In this document: positions 43,972 through 51,971 of the stretch, one piece after another
How the letters are laid out: every line of letters starts with the position of its first letter
Numbering within the stretch: the stretch's first letter is position 1
NCBI GenBank assembly: GCA_035537875.1
Contig: DATLLJ010000009.1
Coordinates: 1 to 64,000, forward strand
DNA: 64,000 nucleotides
Origin: DATLLJ01 sp035537875
GTDB taxonomy: Bacteria > Acidobacteriota > Vicinamibacteria > Vicinamibacterales > CAVVIG01
Direction of reading: 5' to 3'
The notes under the pieces: model-generated
The model's database searches: none
What the model saw: only the letters and a program-made list of their open reading frames with translations
What the model was told of the DNA's origin: nothing
Position numbers and translations under genes: made by a program

Positions 43972-44050
43972 CTGGTCATCTGGTCAATGGATTGGATCAT
44001 TGAATCCCGCAATCAATGACAAGATGGCCAGATGACAAGATGACCCAATT
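43961..44050 (-). repeat. Inverted repeat covering the glgB start codon
   Basis: AATTGGGTCATC (43961-43972) and GATGACCCAATT (44039-44050) are perfect 12-base complements. The spacer holds more GGTCATCT and GATGACAA words and an ATTGATT/AATCAAT pair. In the mRNA the right arm contains the glgB ATG (43971-43969). Confidence 0.8.
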
Positions 44051-44061
44051 CGCTGGTTCTC

Positions 44062-44715
44062 CTATGGCTCGATGGTGGCCTTCTTCACGAAGTCGAGTCG
44101 CGGGTATTCTTTCGCCAGATAGGCGTTGCCTTCCTTGGTGATGCGCGCCTGATCGGGCACGTTGTTGCGCCCGTAGCCGCTGTACAGCTTGTCCACCACG
44201 TCCATGCCTTCGACGATCTGCCCAAATGGCGCGAAGCCCTGCTTGTCGAGGGGTGAGTTGTCCTCGAAGTTGATGAACACCTGGGTCGTCCGGGAGTTCG
44301 GCCCTGCCGTGGCAAAGGTGATGTAGCCGCGCTTGTTGCTCTGCTTCACGGGATCGTCTTTGAGCTGCGCATTGCGCCACGCGGCCTGAACACCTGGATT
44401 GCCGCTCATGCCGAACTGCGCCATGAACCCGTCGAGCACGCGGAAGAAGCGAACGTCGTCGTAAAACCCGTTCTTCACCAGGTTGTAGAAGCGATCGGCG
44501 CCGATCGGCGCCCATTCACGGTTGACCTGCACGACGAACACCCCGGCGCTCGTCTCGAACTTCGCTTTGTACGTCGCGGGCGCCGTTTCATTCGCGGCTG
44601 CCGGGTTCCGTAGTTTGGCAGCCGGGCTGAGCGGCGCCTGCTGGGCGTGAGCGGCCGCTGCCAGGAGCAACGCGGCGACTGCCACCGTAGTCACCGAGAG
44701 CGAAGAGTTGGTCAT
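44062..44715 (-). CDS. Secreted cyclophilin-type peptidyl-prolyl isomerase
   Basis: 217 residues from the ATG at 44715 with a GGAGG site; a TTG further up is less likely. The signal peptide ends AAAHAQ. The cyclophilin core runs from about 55: TSAGVFVVQVNREWAP, RFFRVLDGFMAQFGMSG, FATAGPNSRTTQVFINF and PFGQIVEGMDVVDKL, with the catalytic Arg, Phe and Gln positions present. It catalyses proline cis-trans isomerisation in the periplasm. Divergent from a cytoplasmic paralogue. Confidence 0.9.
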   Translation of the reverse strand: MTNSSLSVTTVAVAALLLAAAAHAQQAPLSPAAKLRNPAAANETAPATYKAKFETSAGVFVVQVNREWAPIGADRFYNLVKNGFYDDVRFFRVLDGFMAQFGMSGNPGVQAAWRNAQLKDDPVKQSNKRGYITFATAGPNSRTTQVFINFEDNSPLDKQGFAPFGQIVEGMDVVDKLYSGYGRNNVPDQARITKEGNAYLAKEYPRLDFVKKATIEP

Positions 44716-44885
44716 GTTGTGTTCCTCCAAAGTCCGGGCTCAAAGCCGGACATACATTACAGCTTTTGGCGTCGAGTGCTCTTGAGTATCTCACCGGTCG
44801 AGTTGCCTGTATGATCTCCGCATCCAAACAGGCGCGAAGAGGGTCTGGACGACTCGGTCTTCCTGGCCGAAAAGAGAGCATATCA

Positions 44886-45398
44886 ATGTTGTTGGCGCAT
44901 TTCACGACGAGCGAGGGGAACTTCAGTGCCCGACTGTTCGATGCGGAGGTCCCAAAGACGGTCGCCAATTTCGCCGGTCTGGCCGAAGGCACCCTCGAGT
45001 GGACCGATCCGCGCACCGGCCGAAAGGTCAAGCAGCCGTACTATAACGGCACCATTTTCCACAGGGTCATCGCCGATTTCATGATTCAGGGTGGCGACCC
45101 GCTGGGCCAGGGGACTGGCGGCCCGGGCTTCACCTTCGCCGACGAATTCAGCCCGAAGCTGAGGCACGCCAAGCCGGGCGTCCTGTCGATGGCGAACCGG
45201 GGCCCCAACACCAACGGGGGACAATTCTTCATCACGCTCGTACCGACACCCTGGCTCGATAACAAGCACAGCGTCTTCGGGGAGATCGTGGAGGGGATGG
45301 AAATCGTCGAGAAGATCGGGCGGACGCCGACGAGCAAGCCGGCAGATCGGCCGCTGACGCCCGTCACCATCATGTCGGTCACCATCGAACGGAAATAG
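44886..45398 (+). CDS. Cytoplasmic cyclophilin-type peptidyl-prolyl isomerase
   Basis: 170 residues from the ATG at 44886, where the cyclophilin fold begins (MLLAHFTTSEGNF); longer frames add non-conserved sequence. FHRVIADFMIQGGDPLGQGTGGPG, SMANRGPNTNGGQFFITLVPTPWLD and FGEIVEGMEIVEKI hold the full active site (Arg, Phe, Gln, Trp, His). No signal peptide. Eight bases before the next receptor-like gene, so possibly cotranscribed. Confidence 0.92.
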   Translation: MLLAHFTTSEGNFSARLFDAEVPKTVANFAGLAEGTLEWTDPRTGRKVKQPYYNGTIFHRVIADFMIQGGDPLGQGTGGPGFTFADEFSPKLRHAKPGVLSMANRGPNTNGGQFFITLVPTPWLDNKHSVFGEIVEGMEIVEKIGRTPTSKPADRPLTPVTIMSVTIERK

Positions 45399-45405
45399 CC
45401 GCGGG

Positions 45406-47823
45406 ATGGCAGCCTGGCACACTTGCGCGCTGGCCGCCATCGTCCTGACCGGTGCGCTCGCATCGTCAGCTCGAGCGCAAACCTGGGAGCCGGTCACAGA
45501 ACGTCAACCACTCGGAAGCGTCTTCACGATCGACTCGCTCACCGATCTCCCGTCGGGCTCGAGCATCTTCTCGCTGCTCGACTCGTCGGTTCCTGAGCTG
45601 ATATCCGATCGCGTCGATGCCGGCGGCCTCACAATCGGCGACCCGCCTCATTTTGGTGCCCACGGCAGCTCCTGGACTCAGACGATGTACAGGATCGGTG
45701 ACGTGGACATTTCGGATCCGCGGGCAACCGGGACGCCGCTGATGTTGCCTGGCATGCTCTGGTGGGACAGGATGGACGTTGCGACGGCAGCGATGCCGTT
45801 CGAGCTGAACGCCGCAGGACCGGTCGTAACCCTCGTTCCGCGCCGTCCCACGGCGTCGTGGACCCGCTCGGTCGAAGTGGTCGGTGCCCCCGGAGCGCTG
45901 CTCTCGCGAACGGCCCTCACAACTCCGCCGGCTATCGCGCGCCTCAATGGCTGGACATCGGCGAAGCTCGCGGCCAGCGGCCCAGTGGTTCCGGGCCGGT
46001 TCGGCCTGGCGCTGGCGGCGGAGCTGACGAGCTCGGCCCATTTTCAGCGCAGCGATCCGACGGTCCTCTCTGACAAGCTGGGCTCCGTGTTTTCTCACCT
46101 GGTGATCTCGCCGTCCCCACGCGACGAGATCCGCGTGCTCGGATGGTTTCAGCGCACGCGCTCGCCGTTCGCGCACCGAGCCGCCTTCGATCAGCCGGCG
46201 GCTGCCGAGCGCGCAACGTCGATTCACGTGCAGTCCGAGTGGGAACGGCCGAGAAACGAACATTCGCTGTGGAAGGGGTTGGCGTCGTTTTCCTCGCGTC
46301 GAAGGACGACCGATCTCGTACCCGTTGAGACCATCGTGACCGAGCGGCTGTACGAAGGGCCGGTTCAGGATCTGCTCGCTCCCTTCGGGACTGACAAGGC
46401 GTGGCAGGTCGGCGGCAAAATCAAGCCGGTGTCCTGGGCCAGGCGTCATACGCCCGAGGGTGGCCTCATGTTCTCAGGTGGCAGCTCGCGAACACAGATC
46501 CCTTTCCAGGTTCGCGTCGGTGAGCTGGTTCAGGGAGTCCCGGCACGAGCGTGGGAGTATTCAGCACCTGCCACCAGCTCGACGCGACATCAGATCACCG
46601 TGTCGGCCTATGCCGCCGACACCGTGGCGTTGCATCCGCGCGTAACCATCGATGGTGGCCTTCGGTTCGAGCTTGTGCACGCGGCTGCGGCGACCAACCC
46701 GCAAAGCGTCTCCTGGCACGACTGGTTCCCGACGATGGGCGTGCGCTGGCAGATCAGGAGCGCCAGCCGACTGGCGCTCCTGACGCGCTTCAATCGTTAC
46801 GGCTATCGCTTGCCGCTCGATGTGTTGGCGGTCGGCGATGCCTCGTCGCCGACCGCCAACGTGTACCGTTGGGAGGCCGGCGCGCCGGATCCACACGTGG
46901 GCCAGCTGGGAGTTCTCGTGTCCCGCGTGGGCCCCGGCACGGCCGGCGACCCGACCTTCAGCGCAATCGATCCGCGGCTCGAGCGTCCGTACGTCAACGA
47001 GCTCACCATCGGGCTGGAATCCCGGCCCAGCGAGAAGACGGTTTTCCGCTTCAACGTGATCGTGAGACATGAAGGTCAGCTCCTCGGACTGGTCAATACG
47101 GGCGTCCTCACCTCGGACTATTTCCCCGTCACTCTGATCGATCCGGGCGTCGATCACGGAAGCGGTCAGACGCTGATCGCATTCGACAGGCCGCCGAGCG
47201 TTTTCGGCCAGGATCAATATCTGTTGACGAACCCGGCCGGTCACCACGCGACGTTCGCCAGCGGAGAATTCACCTATCTCACGACGATTGACAAGCTGCA
47301 CCTGATGGCAGGGGCGACGGCAGGCCGATCGGAGGAGACGTCTGCGAACCGCGGATTCCTGGCCAGCGAGAACGATCACGGTCTCATCGGCGAGGTGTTC
47401 ACCGATCCGAACGCCGCCACCAATGCGCGTGGTCGGCCCTTCACGGAGCGCGGCTACACGATCAAGACAGCCGGAACCTACCGCTTCACGGACAAGGTCA
47501 GACTCGGAGTGGCTGCCCGTTATCAGGATGGCCAGCATTTCGCCCGGCTGGTCATCGTTCCGGATCTCAATCAGGGTCCCGAAGCGATTCGCGCGTTCGT
47601 GAACGGGAAGACGCGATTCACCTACACGTTGACGCTGGACGCGCGCCTCCAGAAGGCGTTCGACGTGCGCGGTCGGCGCCTCACGGCGGTGTTCGACGTG
47701 TTCAACGCGCTGAATACAGGCAAGGAAATCGAGGAATTCGCGGTCACCGGCCCGCTGTCGCGGACCGTTTCGGCCGTGCAGCCGCCGCGCTCGATCCACG
47801 TTGGATTCAAGTTCGCGTTCTGA
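45406..47823 (+). CDS. TonB-receptor-like outer-membrane protein with a degenerate plug
   Basis: 805 residues, signal peptide ending SARAQ. It lacks the carboxypeptidase-regulatory domain of the receptor at 37 kb. Residues 35-150 look like a shortened plug (FSLLDSSVPELISDRVDAGG, MYRIGDVDISDP, MDVATAAMPFELNAAGPVVTLVP). The rest is barrel-like with alternating strands and a final aromatic residue (HVGFKFAF). No TonB box is evident, so transport coupling is uncertain. Its last 17 bases overlap the convergent membrane-protein gene. Confidence 0.75.
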   Translation: MAAWHTCALAAIVLTGALASSARAQTWEPVTERQPLGSVFTIDSLTDLPSGSSIFSLLDSSVPELISDRVDAGGLTIGDPPHFGAHGSSWTQTMYRIGDVDISDPRATGTPLMLPGMLWWDRMDVATAAMPFELNAAGPVVTLVPRRPTASWTRSVEVVGAPGALLSRTALTTPPAIARLNGWTSAKLAASGPVVPGRFGLALAAELTSSAHFQRSDPTVLSDKLGSVFSHLVISPSPRDEIRVLGWFQRTRSPFAHRAAFDQPAAAERATSIHVQSEWERPRNEHSLWKGLASFSSRRRTTDLVPVETIVTERLYEGPVQDLLAPFGTDKAWQVGGKIKPVSWARRHTPEGGLMFSGGSSRTQIPFQVRVGELVQGVPARAWEYSAPATSSTRHQITVSAYAADTVALHPRVTIDGGLRFELVHAAAATNPQSVSWHDWFPTMGVRWQIRSASRLALLTRFNRYGYRLPLDVLAVGDASSPTANVYRWEAGAPDPHVGQLGVLVSRVGPGTAGDPTFSAIDPRLERPYVNELTIGLESRPSEKTVFRFNVIVRHEGQLLGLVNTGVLTSDYFPVTLIDPGVDHGSGQTLIAFDRPPSVFGQDQYLLTNPAGHHATFASGEFTYLTTIDKLHLMAGATAGRSEETSANRGFLASENDHGLIGEVFTDPNAATNARGRPFTERGYTIKTAGTYRFTDKVRLGVAARYQDGQHFARLVIVPDLNQGPEAIRAFVNGKTRFTYTLTLDARLQKAFDVRGRRLTAVFDVFNALNTGKEIEEFAVTGPLSRTVSAVQPPRSIHVGFKFAF

Positions 47824-49327
47824 CGCTCTTCCCCGCGATCGACACGGTCAACAACACCCAGCTCGTCAACGCCACCGCAACGAGCGCGATGGTTCGAATG
47901 CCGAGCGGCGGGAAAATCGACGGCACATAAGCTGACAGGTATCCTGTGCCGCGATCCAGGAACGTCAGCAACGCGCTCTTGCCGATTCCGTCGTTCCAGA
48001 ACAACCCGGGGTGCTGCCAAAGCACGGCATCGAGGACGACCTGCGCCCCGGCGAGCGCCAGCACCACTGGCGGCAGGCGCGGAACCCAGGCGACTGCTGC
48101 GAAGGCCATGACGGCGAGAAAGGGAATGACCGGTACCAGAAATCTGGCCGCCGGCGTCCAACCGCCGCGCCATCCGTGCACGTTCAGCAGCGGGATGGTG
48201 ATGACCGCGAGGTAAGTGGCCACGACGAGCGTGAGCGCGGCGCACAGATCGCGCTTGCGTTTCCACAACGCCAGCCATCCGGCCGGGACCAGCAGATAGA
48301 TGGGCGCGTACGGCAGCAGCCCGTGCTCCTGGTCGAAGAGCCAGCCGACGACACGGGTCAGGCTTTCAACCACAAACGGCTGCCACCCAGCCACTTCGCC
48401 AAATCGGGCGTGCGGGGTGGTGAGCCATGCGCCCCAGAATCGATAGGTCACACCGGTGCGGACGCCGAGCATGACCGCGGTCCCGCCCATGAACCACCCC
48501 AGCCATCCCCATTTGCCCGATCGTCTCGCTTCGAGCGCTGCCAGAAGTGTCAGGCCCGCGATCAAGCCGGCGTTGCGCGCGTGGATCAGCAGCAGATACC
48601 CGACAGCGGCGCCGGCAATGAACGACCCGAAGGTCGTTCGCCGCGAGGGCGACTGCGACGTGACCACGTTCGAGAGTCCGGGCCCGCGCAGCCACCTGAA
48701 AACGGCGAACGCGACGAATGCCGAAACGATCTCGGTAAAGAAGAGGAAGCTGTGCGAGACAATCGGCGGCGAGAGCACGAGCAACGCCGCCCACGCAAAA
48801 GCCCGGCGACGGTTTACCGACAGCGCATCAAAACTCTCGAGCAGGTACACCGCGATCCACGCCGTCACCCCGATCATCGCAAAGCTCAGGAGGTGCCGAA
48901 GGATGACGGTGAAGTTGAGCCGCGCGCGCGTGAGCCATGACTGCGGCGCGCGAGCCACAATCGCCTCCGTCGTCCAATAGGCCACCAGGTAGTAGGGAGC
49001 GAACAGGATGGGCAGGCCGACGTCGTGAACCGGACGAAGACGACCGTCCTTGCCGGGCTGGATGTGCGCACCGCCCTCGAAGTGGCCGCCGAGGGAGAGG
49101 TTGGCCGGGTTCGAGTAATCCGTCGTGAGGTCGAGATCGCCGTCGAAGACGAGCGAGTGAGCCATCATCTGATAATGCGGCTCGTCGCCGGTGCCCGCGT
49201 AGGTGCCGTGCGTGATGAGACCCCAGAGAACGACGAACACCAGCAGGGCCAGCTGGCGCGACCGACGCTTCCTATTTTCCTTTTCGCGATGATGGACAGT
49301 GGTTAGGATGACTACCACCCGGCTCAC
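47807..49327 (-). CDS. Multi-spanning membrane protein, glycosyltransferase-like
   Basis: 506 residues from the GTG at 49327, with about 10-11 spans. After a basic N-terminus the first span is LALLVFVVLWGLITHG, then YAGTGDEPHYQMMAHSLVFDGDLDLTTDY. The acidic GDEPHY loop after span 1 recalls GT-C glycosyltransferases, whose catalytic Asp lies there. It may transfer sugars from lipid carriers. Start uncertain: the divergent gene's ATG is only nine bases away, with no room for separate ribosome sites. Confidence 0.65.
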   Translation of the reverse strand: MSRVVVILTTVHHREKENRKRRSRQLALLVFVVLWGLITHGTYAGTGDEPHYQMMAHSLVFDGDLDLTTDYSNPANLSLGGHFEGGAHIQPGKDGRLRPVHDVGLPILFAPYYLVAYWTTEAIVARAPQSWLTRARLNFTVILRHLLSFAMIGVTAWIAVYLLESFDALSVNRRRAFAWAALLVLSPPIVSHSFLFFTEIVSAFVAFAVFRWLRGPGLSNVVTSQSPSRRTTFGSFIAGAAVGYLLLIHARNAGLIAGLTLLAALEARRSGKWGWLGWFMGGTAVMLGVRTGVTYRFWGAWLTTPHARFGEVAGWQPFVVESLTRVVGWLFDQEHGLLPYAPIYLLVPAGWLALWKRKRDLCAALTLVVATYLAVITIPLLNVHGWRGGWTPAARFLVPVIPFLAVMAFAAVAWVPRLPPVVLALAGAQVVLDAVLWQHPGLFWNDGIGKSALLTFLDRGTGYLSAYVPSIFPPLGIRTIALVAVALTSWVLLTVSIAGKSVRTRT

Positions 49328-49336
49328 ATTGTAACG

Positions 49337-50872
49337 ATGTCTCGATTGATGGAGAGGGTCGATCTGTTCGTCGCGGGCGCCGTGTGCCTGCTCGGAGCCC
49401 GCGTGCTCTACCTGTTCGGGTCGTACATCCTTGGCGTCGGAGGCACAGAGCGCTTTCGTGTCGAAAGCTGGGCGCTGATCTTCGTGATGCTCGGCCTTGT
49501 GCTGAGACTGGCTCGCAGCCGTCGCACGCAGACGGGGCCACGCCAGCCCGGCAGGTTGCCAGCGTGGACCTGGCTCGTGTACTGCGGCCTGGCGTTTGCC
49601 CTTTATCGCCCCGCGCTCGCGGTTGGCCTGCTCTCGGACGACTACATTCTCGTCGCTCACGCAGCCCAATGGAGGATCGGACCGGTAACGGAGGCGCTCT
49701 TCCGGCCGATCCCGCTGTCGGTGTGGGCACTGGTGCTCAACGCCGGGGCGGGGGCTCCCACGCTGCACCTTCTGAACATCCTGCTGCACGGAACCAACGC
49801 CTATCTGACTGCTCGTGTCGCCTCAGGCTTCGAGACGGGCTACTCGTGGAGTGTTGGCAGCGGACTCTTGATGCTGACCGCGCCGCTCGCGGCGGAAGCG
49901 GTGGTCTGGCTTTCAGGAGTGTTCGACCTTGCGTCAACCGCTCTCGTGTTGCTCTCGATCCTCGTCTCGAGAAAATATGACCATGGCCCTTCGGCTGCGA
50001 CACGCGTGCAGCTCGTCGCCCTCGGCCTCGCAGCTCTCGCATCGAAGGAAACGGCAGTCGTTGCCGGTGGACTCGTGCTGGTGGACGGGTGGGCGCGGCG
50101 CGCGTTGTCGCAGAAACTGTGGATCGACTGCGGTGTTCTTCTGACGATCGCGGGCGCGTTTGGTTTGGTGAGGCTCGCGGGGACATTCGGCGCCTCCACA
50201 CCGCCGCTCGGCAGATACATCGCGCAGCGCGCACTCTTTGGAAGCTTCGGTGCTCTTGCAGTCCCATGGCACATCGACGTCATCGAGCAGCTTCCGTGGC
50301 TCCCAATCGCCGGCGTCGCGGCCATCGTCGCCCTCACAACGGCTTTCTTCGTCGACACCGCGGCTTCGCTCGAGCGCACCAGATTCGCCCTCGCCTCCGG
50401 TGTCTGGACGCTCCTGCCGGTTGTTCCGATCTTTCCGATTCTCTATGTGGCCCCAGACCTCCAACAAGCGAGATATCTGTATATGGCGGGATTTGCGTGG
50501 GCCGTCTTCCTGGGAGTCGCAGCATCCGATCGACAGAATCGGGTGTTCTCCGTTGTAACGCTCGGCGGACTGATCGCCATTGGCGCTTACGGTACGCTGC
50601 TCCACCAGCGGCCGTGGCGGGCGGCAGCGGACGTTCGCGACAGGGTCGAGGCGGCAGCGCGCGGTTCTGAAATGGACGCGTGCCGGAACGTGAGCGTCAG
50701 CAACCTGCCCGATTCCGTCGACGGGGCATACGTCTTCAGGAACGGCGCCGTGGAAGCGTTCGCTCGGGATTTGCAGCTCGAGGTCAGGGTTGTCGAGGGC
50801 GGCGTCCAGGGCGCCTGCTCGTTCCGATGGGACGAAGGGCGCCTATCATTTGTGCGGTCCGCTGGCGAATGA
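49337..50872 (+). CDS. Multi-spanning membrane protein, GT-C-like
   Basis: 511 residues with about 11 spans and a 90-residue soluble C-terminal end. After span 2 or 3 comes LLSDDYILVAHAAQWRIG, an Asp-Asp loop followed by FRPIPLSVWALVLNAG and HLLNILLHGTNAYL. That order is common to membrane mannosyl/arabinosyl-type and TMTC-like transferases. Cotranscribed with the methyltransferase, whose ATG overlaps this stop as ATGA. The substrate, probably an envelope glycan or glycoprotein, is inferred. Confidence 0.68.
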   Translation: MSRLMERVDLFVAGAVCLLGARVLYLFGSYILGVGGTERFRVESWALIFVMLGLVLRLARSRRTQTGPRQPGRLPAWTWLVYCGLAFALYRPALAVGLLSDDYILVAHAAQWRIGPVTEALFRPIPLSVWALVLNAGAGAPTLHLLNILLHGTNAYLTARVASGFETGYSWSVGSGLLMLTAPLAAEAVVWLSGVFDLASTALVLLSILVSRKYDHGPSAATRVQLVALGLAALASKETAVVAGGLVLVDGWARRALSQKLWIDCGVLLTIAGAFGLVRLAGTFGASTPPLGRYIAQRALFGSFGALAVPWHIDVIEQLPWLPIAGVAAIVALTTAFFVDTAASLERTRFALASGVWTLLPVVPIFPILYVAPDLQQARYLYMAGFAWAVFLGVAASDRQNRVFSVVTLGGLIAIGAYGTLLHQRPWRAAADVRDRVEAAARGSEMDACRNVSVSNLPDSVDGAYVFRNGAVEAFARDLQLEVRVVEGGVQGACSFRWDEGRLSFVRSAGE

Positions 50873-51609
50873 ACACCTCGACCGAAAAAGGGGTACGACC
50901 CCTTTCCGTTATCCAGCTCGCCGCGTTGCGCGCCTTTGACGGCCGCCAGCTCCCTTCAGGCAGCAGGATCCTCGATGCTCCATGCGGCGACGGGAGCCTC
51001 GCGGCGGCGTTGCGCAGCACGGGCTACGACGCTCACGGCATCGACATGAACGCGAATGGCCTGGATCTGCTTGGAGCGTCGTACTACGACGTCAACCTCA
51101 ACGCGCGGCTGCCGTTCGCTGACGAGTCGTTCGAGGCCGCGCTCTCAATTGAGGGCATCGAGCATCTGGAGAACCGATTCGCCTACGTGCGCGAGCTGCA
51201 TCGGGTCCTGAAACCCAATGGCCTGCTGATCTTGACGACGCCAAACATCGTGAGCCTTCGCTCCCGCGTACGCTTCGCCGGCAGCGGGTTCTTCCATGGC
51301 GACAGCCGACCGCTGCGCGAAGCCGAACCGGGCCCATTCCACCACATAGGGCTCGGTACGCTCGCCGATGTCCGGTACATGCTGCACACGTCGGGATTCC
51401 GGCTGATGCGCGTGAGCCACACGCATATCAAGCCCGTCAGTCTGCTGTACTGCTGGCTGATTCCCTGGATGTGGCTCTACACGACCATCGCGCTCAGAAA
51501 AGAAAAGGACGCCGCCCAACGCCGTGCGAACCGTGAGATTCGCGCTGCGCTCTTCTCGAGATCGGTGTTGTTTGGCGAAAACCTGCTGGTCGAGGCGAAG
51601 AGACTTTGA
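50869..51609 (+). CDS. Class I SAM-dependent methyltransferase
   Basis: 246 residues. The SAM motif is ILDAPCGDGSLAAAL (about 35-49), then GIDMNANGL, LPFADESFEAALSIEGIEHLENR and LKPNGLLILTTPN, as in UbiE/Methyltransf_11 enzymes. A hydrophobic segment near the end (SLLYCWLIPWMWLYTTIAL) may attach it to the membrane. Translationally coupled to the GT-C-like gene, so it may methylate a glycan or lipid-linked sugar. Confidence 0.85.
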   Translation: MNTSTEKGVRPLSVIQLAALRAFDGRQLPSGSRILDAPCGDGSLAAALRSTGYDAHGIDMNANGLDLLGASYYDVNLNARLPFADESFEAALSIEGIEHLENRFAYVRELHRVLKPNGLLILTTPNIVSLRSRVRFAGSGFFHGDSRPLREAEPGPFHHIGLGTLADVRYMLHTSGFRLMRVSHTHIKPVSLLYCWLIPWMWLYTTIALRKEKDAAQRRANREIRAALFSRSVLFGENLLVEAKRL

Positions 51610-51619
51610 AGAGCACCGG

Positions 51620-51678
51620 TCAGAGGTTCAGGGTTCTGTTCATCGAACCAAACCCTGAACCCGACGTTCAAACCTGAC
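51620..51678. terminator. Nested inverted repeat between convergent genes
   Basis: GGTTCAGGGTT (51625-51635) pairs with AACCCTGAACC (51651-51661). Outside it, GTCAGAGGTT (51619-51628) can pair with AACCTGAC (51671-51678) with one bulge. It lies between the methyltransferase stop and the zinc-ribbon stop and could end both transcripts. Confidence 0.6.
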
Positions 51679-51818
51679 TAGTCTGCGGTAATCGATGCCC
51701 GACCGCAGTCATCGCACCGGAGATAGACAACGGGCAACGAATCGGAATGACCGATGACGCGCGCGCTCGGCGCACCGCACCGGGGACAGACGATGCCGGA
51801 GGTGGATCGTTTGGCCAT
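51678..51818 (-). CDS. 46-residue zinc-ribbon protein
   Basis: A short gene that length-filtered gene finding would miss. The ATG at 51818 has AAAGGAG nine bases upstream. It encodes 46 residues ending in TAG at 51678. Two Cys pairs, CPRCG (11-15) and CDDCG (35-39), 20 residues apart, form a likely zinc ribbon. The rest is polar with no signal peptide. Such mini-ribbons often bind nucleic acid or a partner enzyme. Its end coincides with a nested hairpin. Confidence 0.7.
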   Translation of the reverse strand: MAKRSTSGIVCPRCGAPSARVIGHSDSLPVVYLRCDDCGRASITAD

Positions 51819-51971
51819 GAAGCAAGACTCCTTTAACTTCTTAGACGGTTACACCCTCGAGAAGGATGCATCCCTTGTTCAGATTGAGGTGGCTGACGGG
51901 GACAGGATTGTACTTCATCGGACGCTGAACGCAAAGATCGCGCCCGATCCTGATCCAGCTCATCAGTAGCG

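Noticed and set aside
51754..51969. 71-residue plus-strand frame
   Set aside because: It has no ribosome site or recognisable pattern. The opposite strand holds a better-supported zinc ribbon over part of it.
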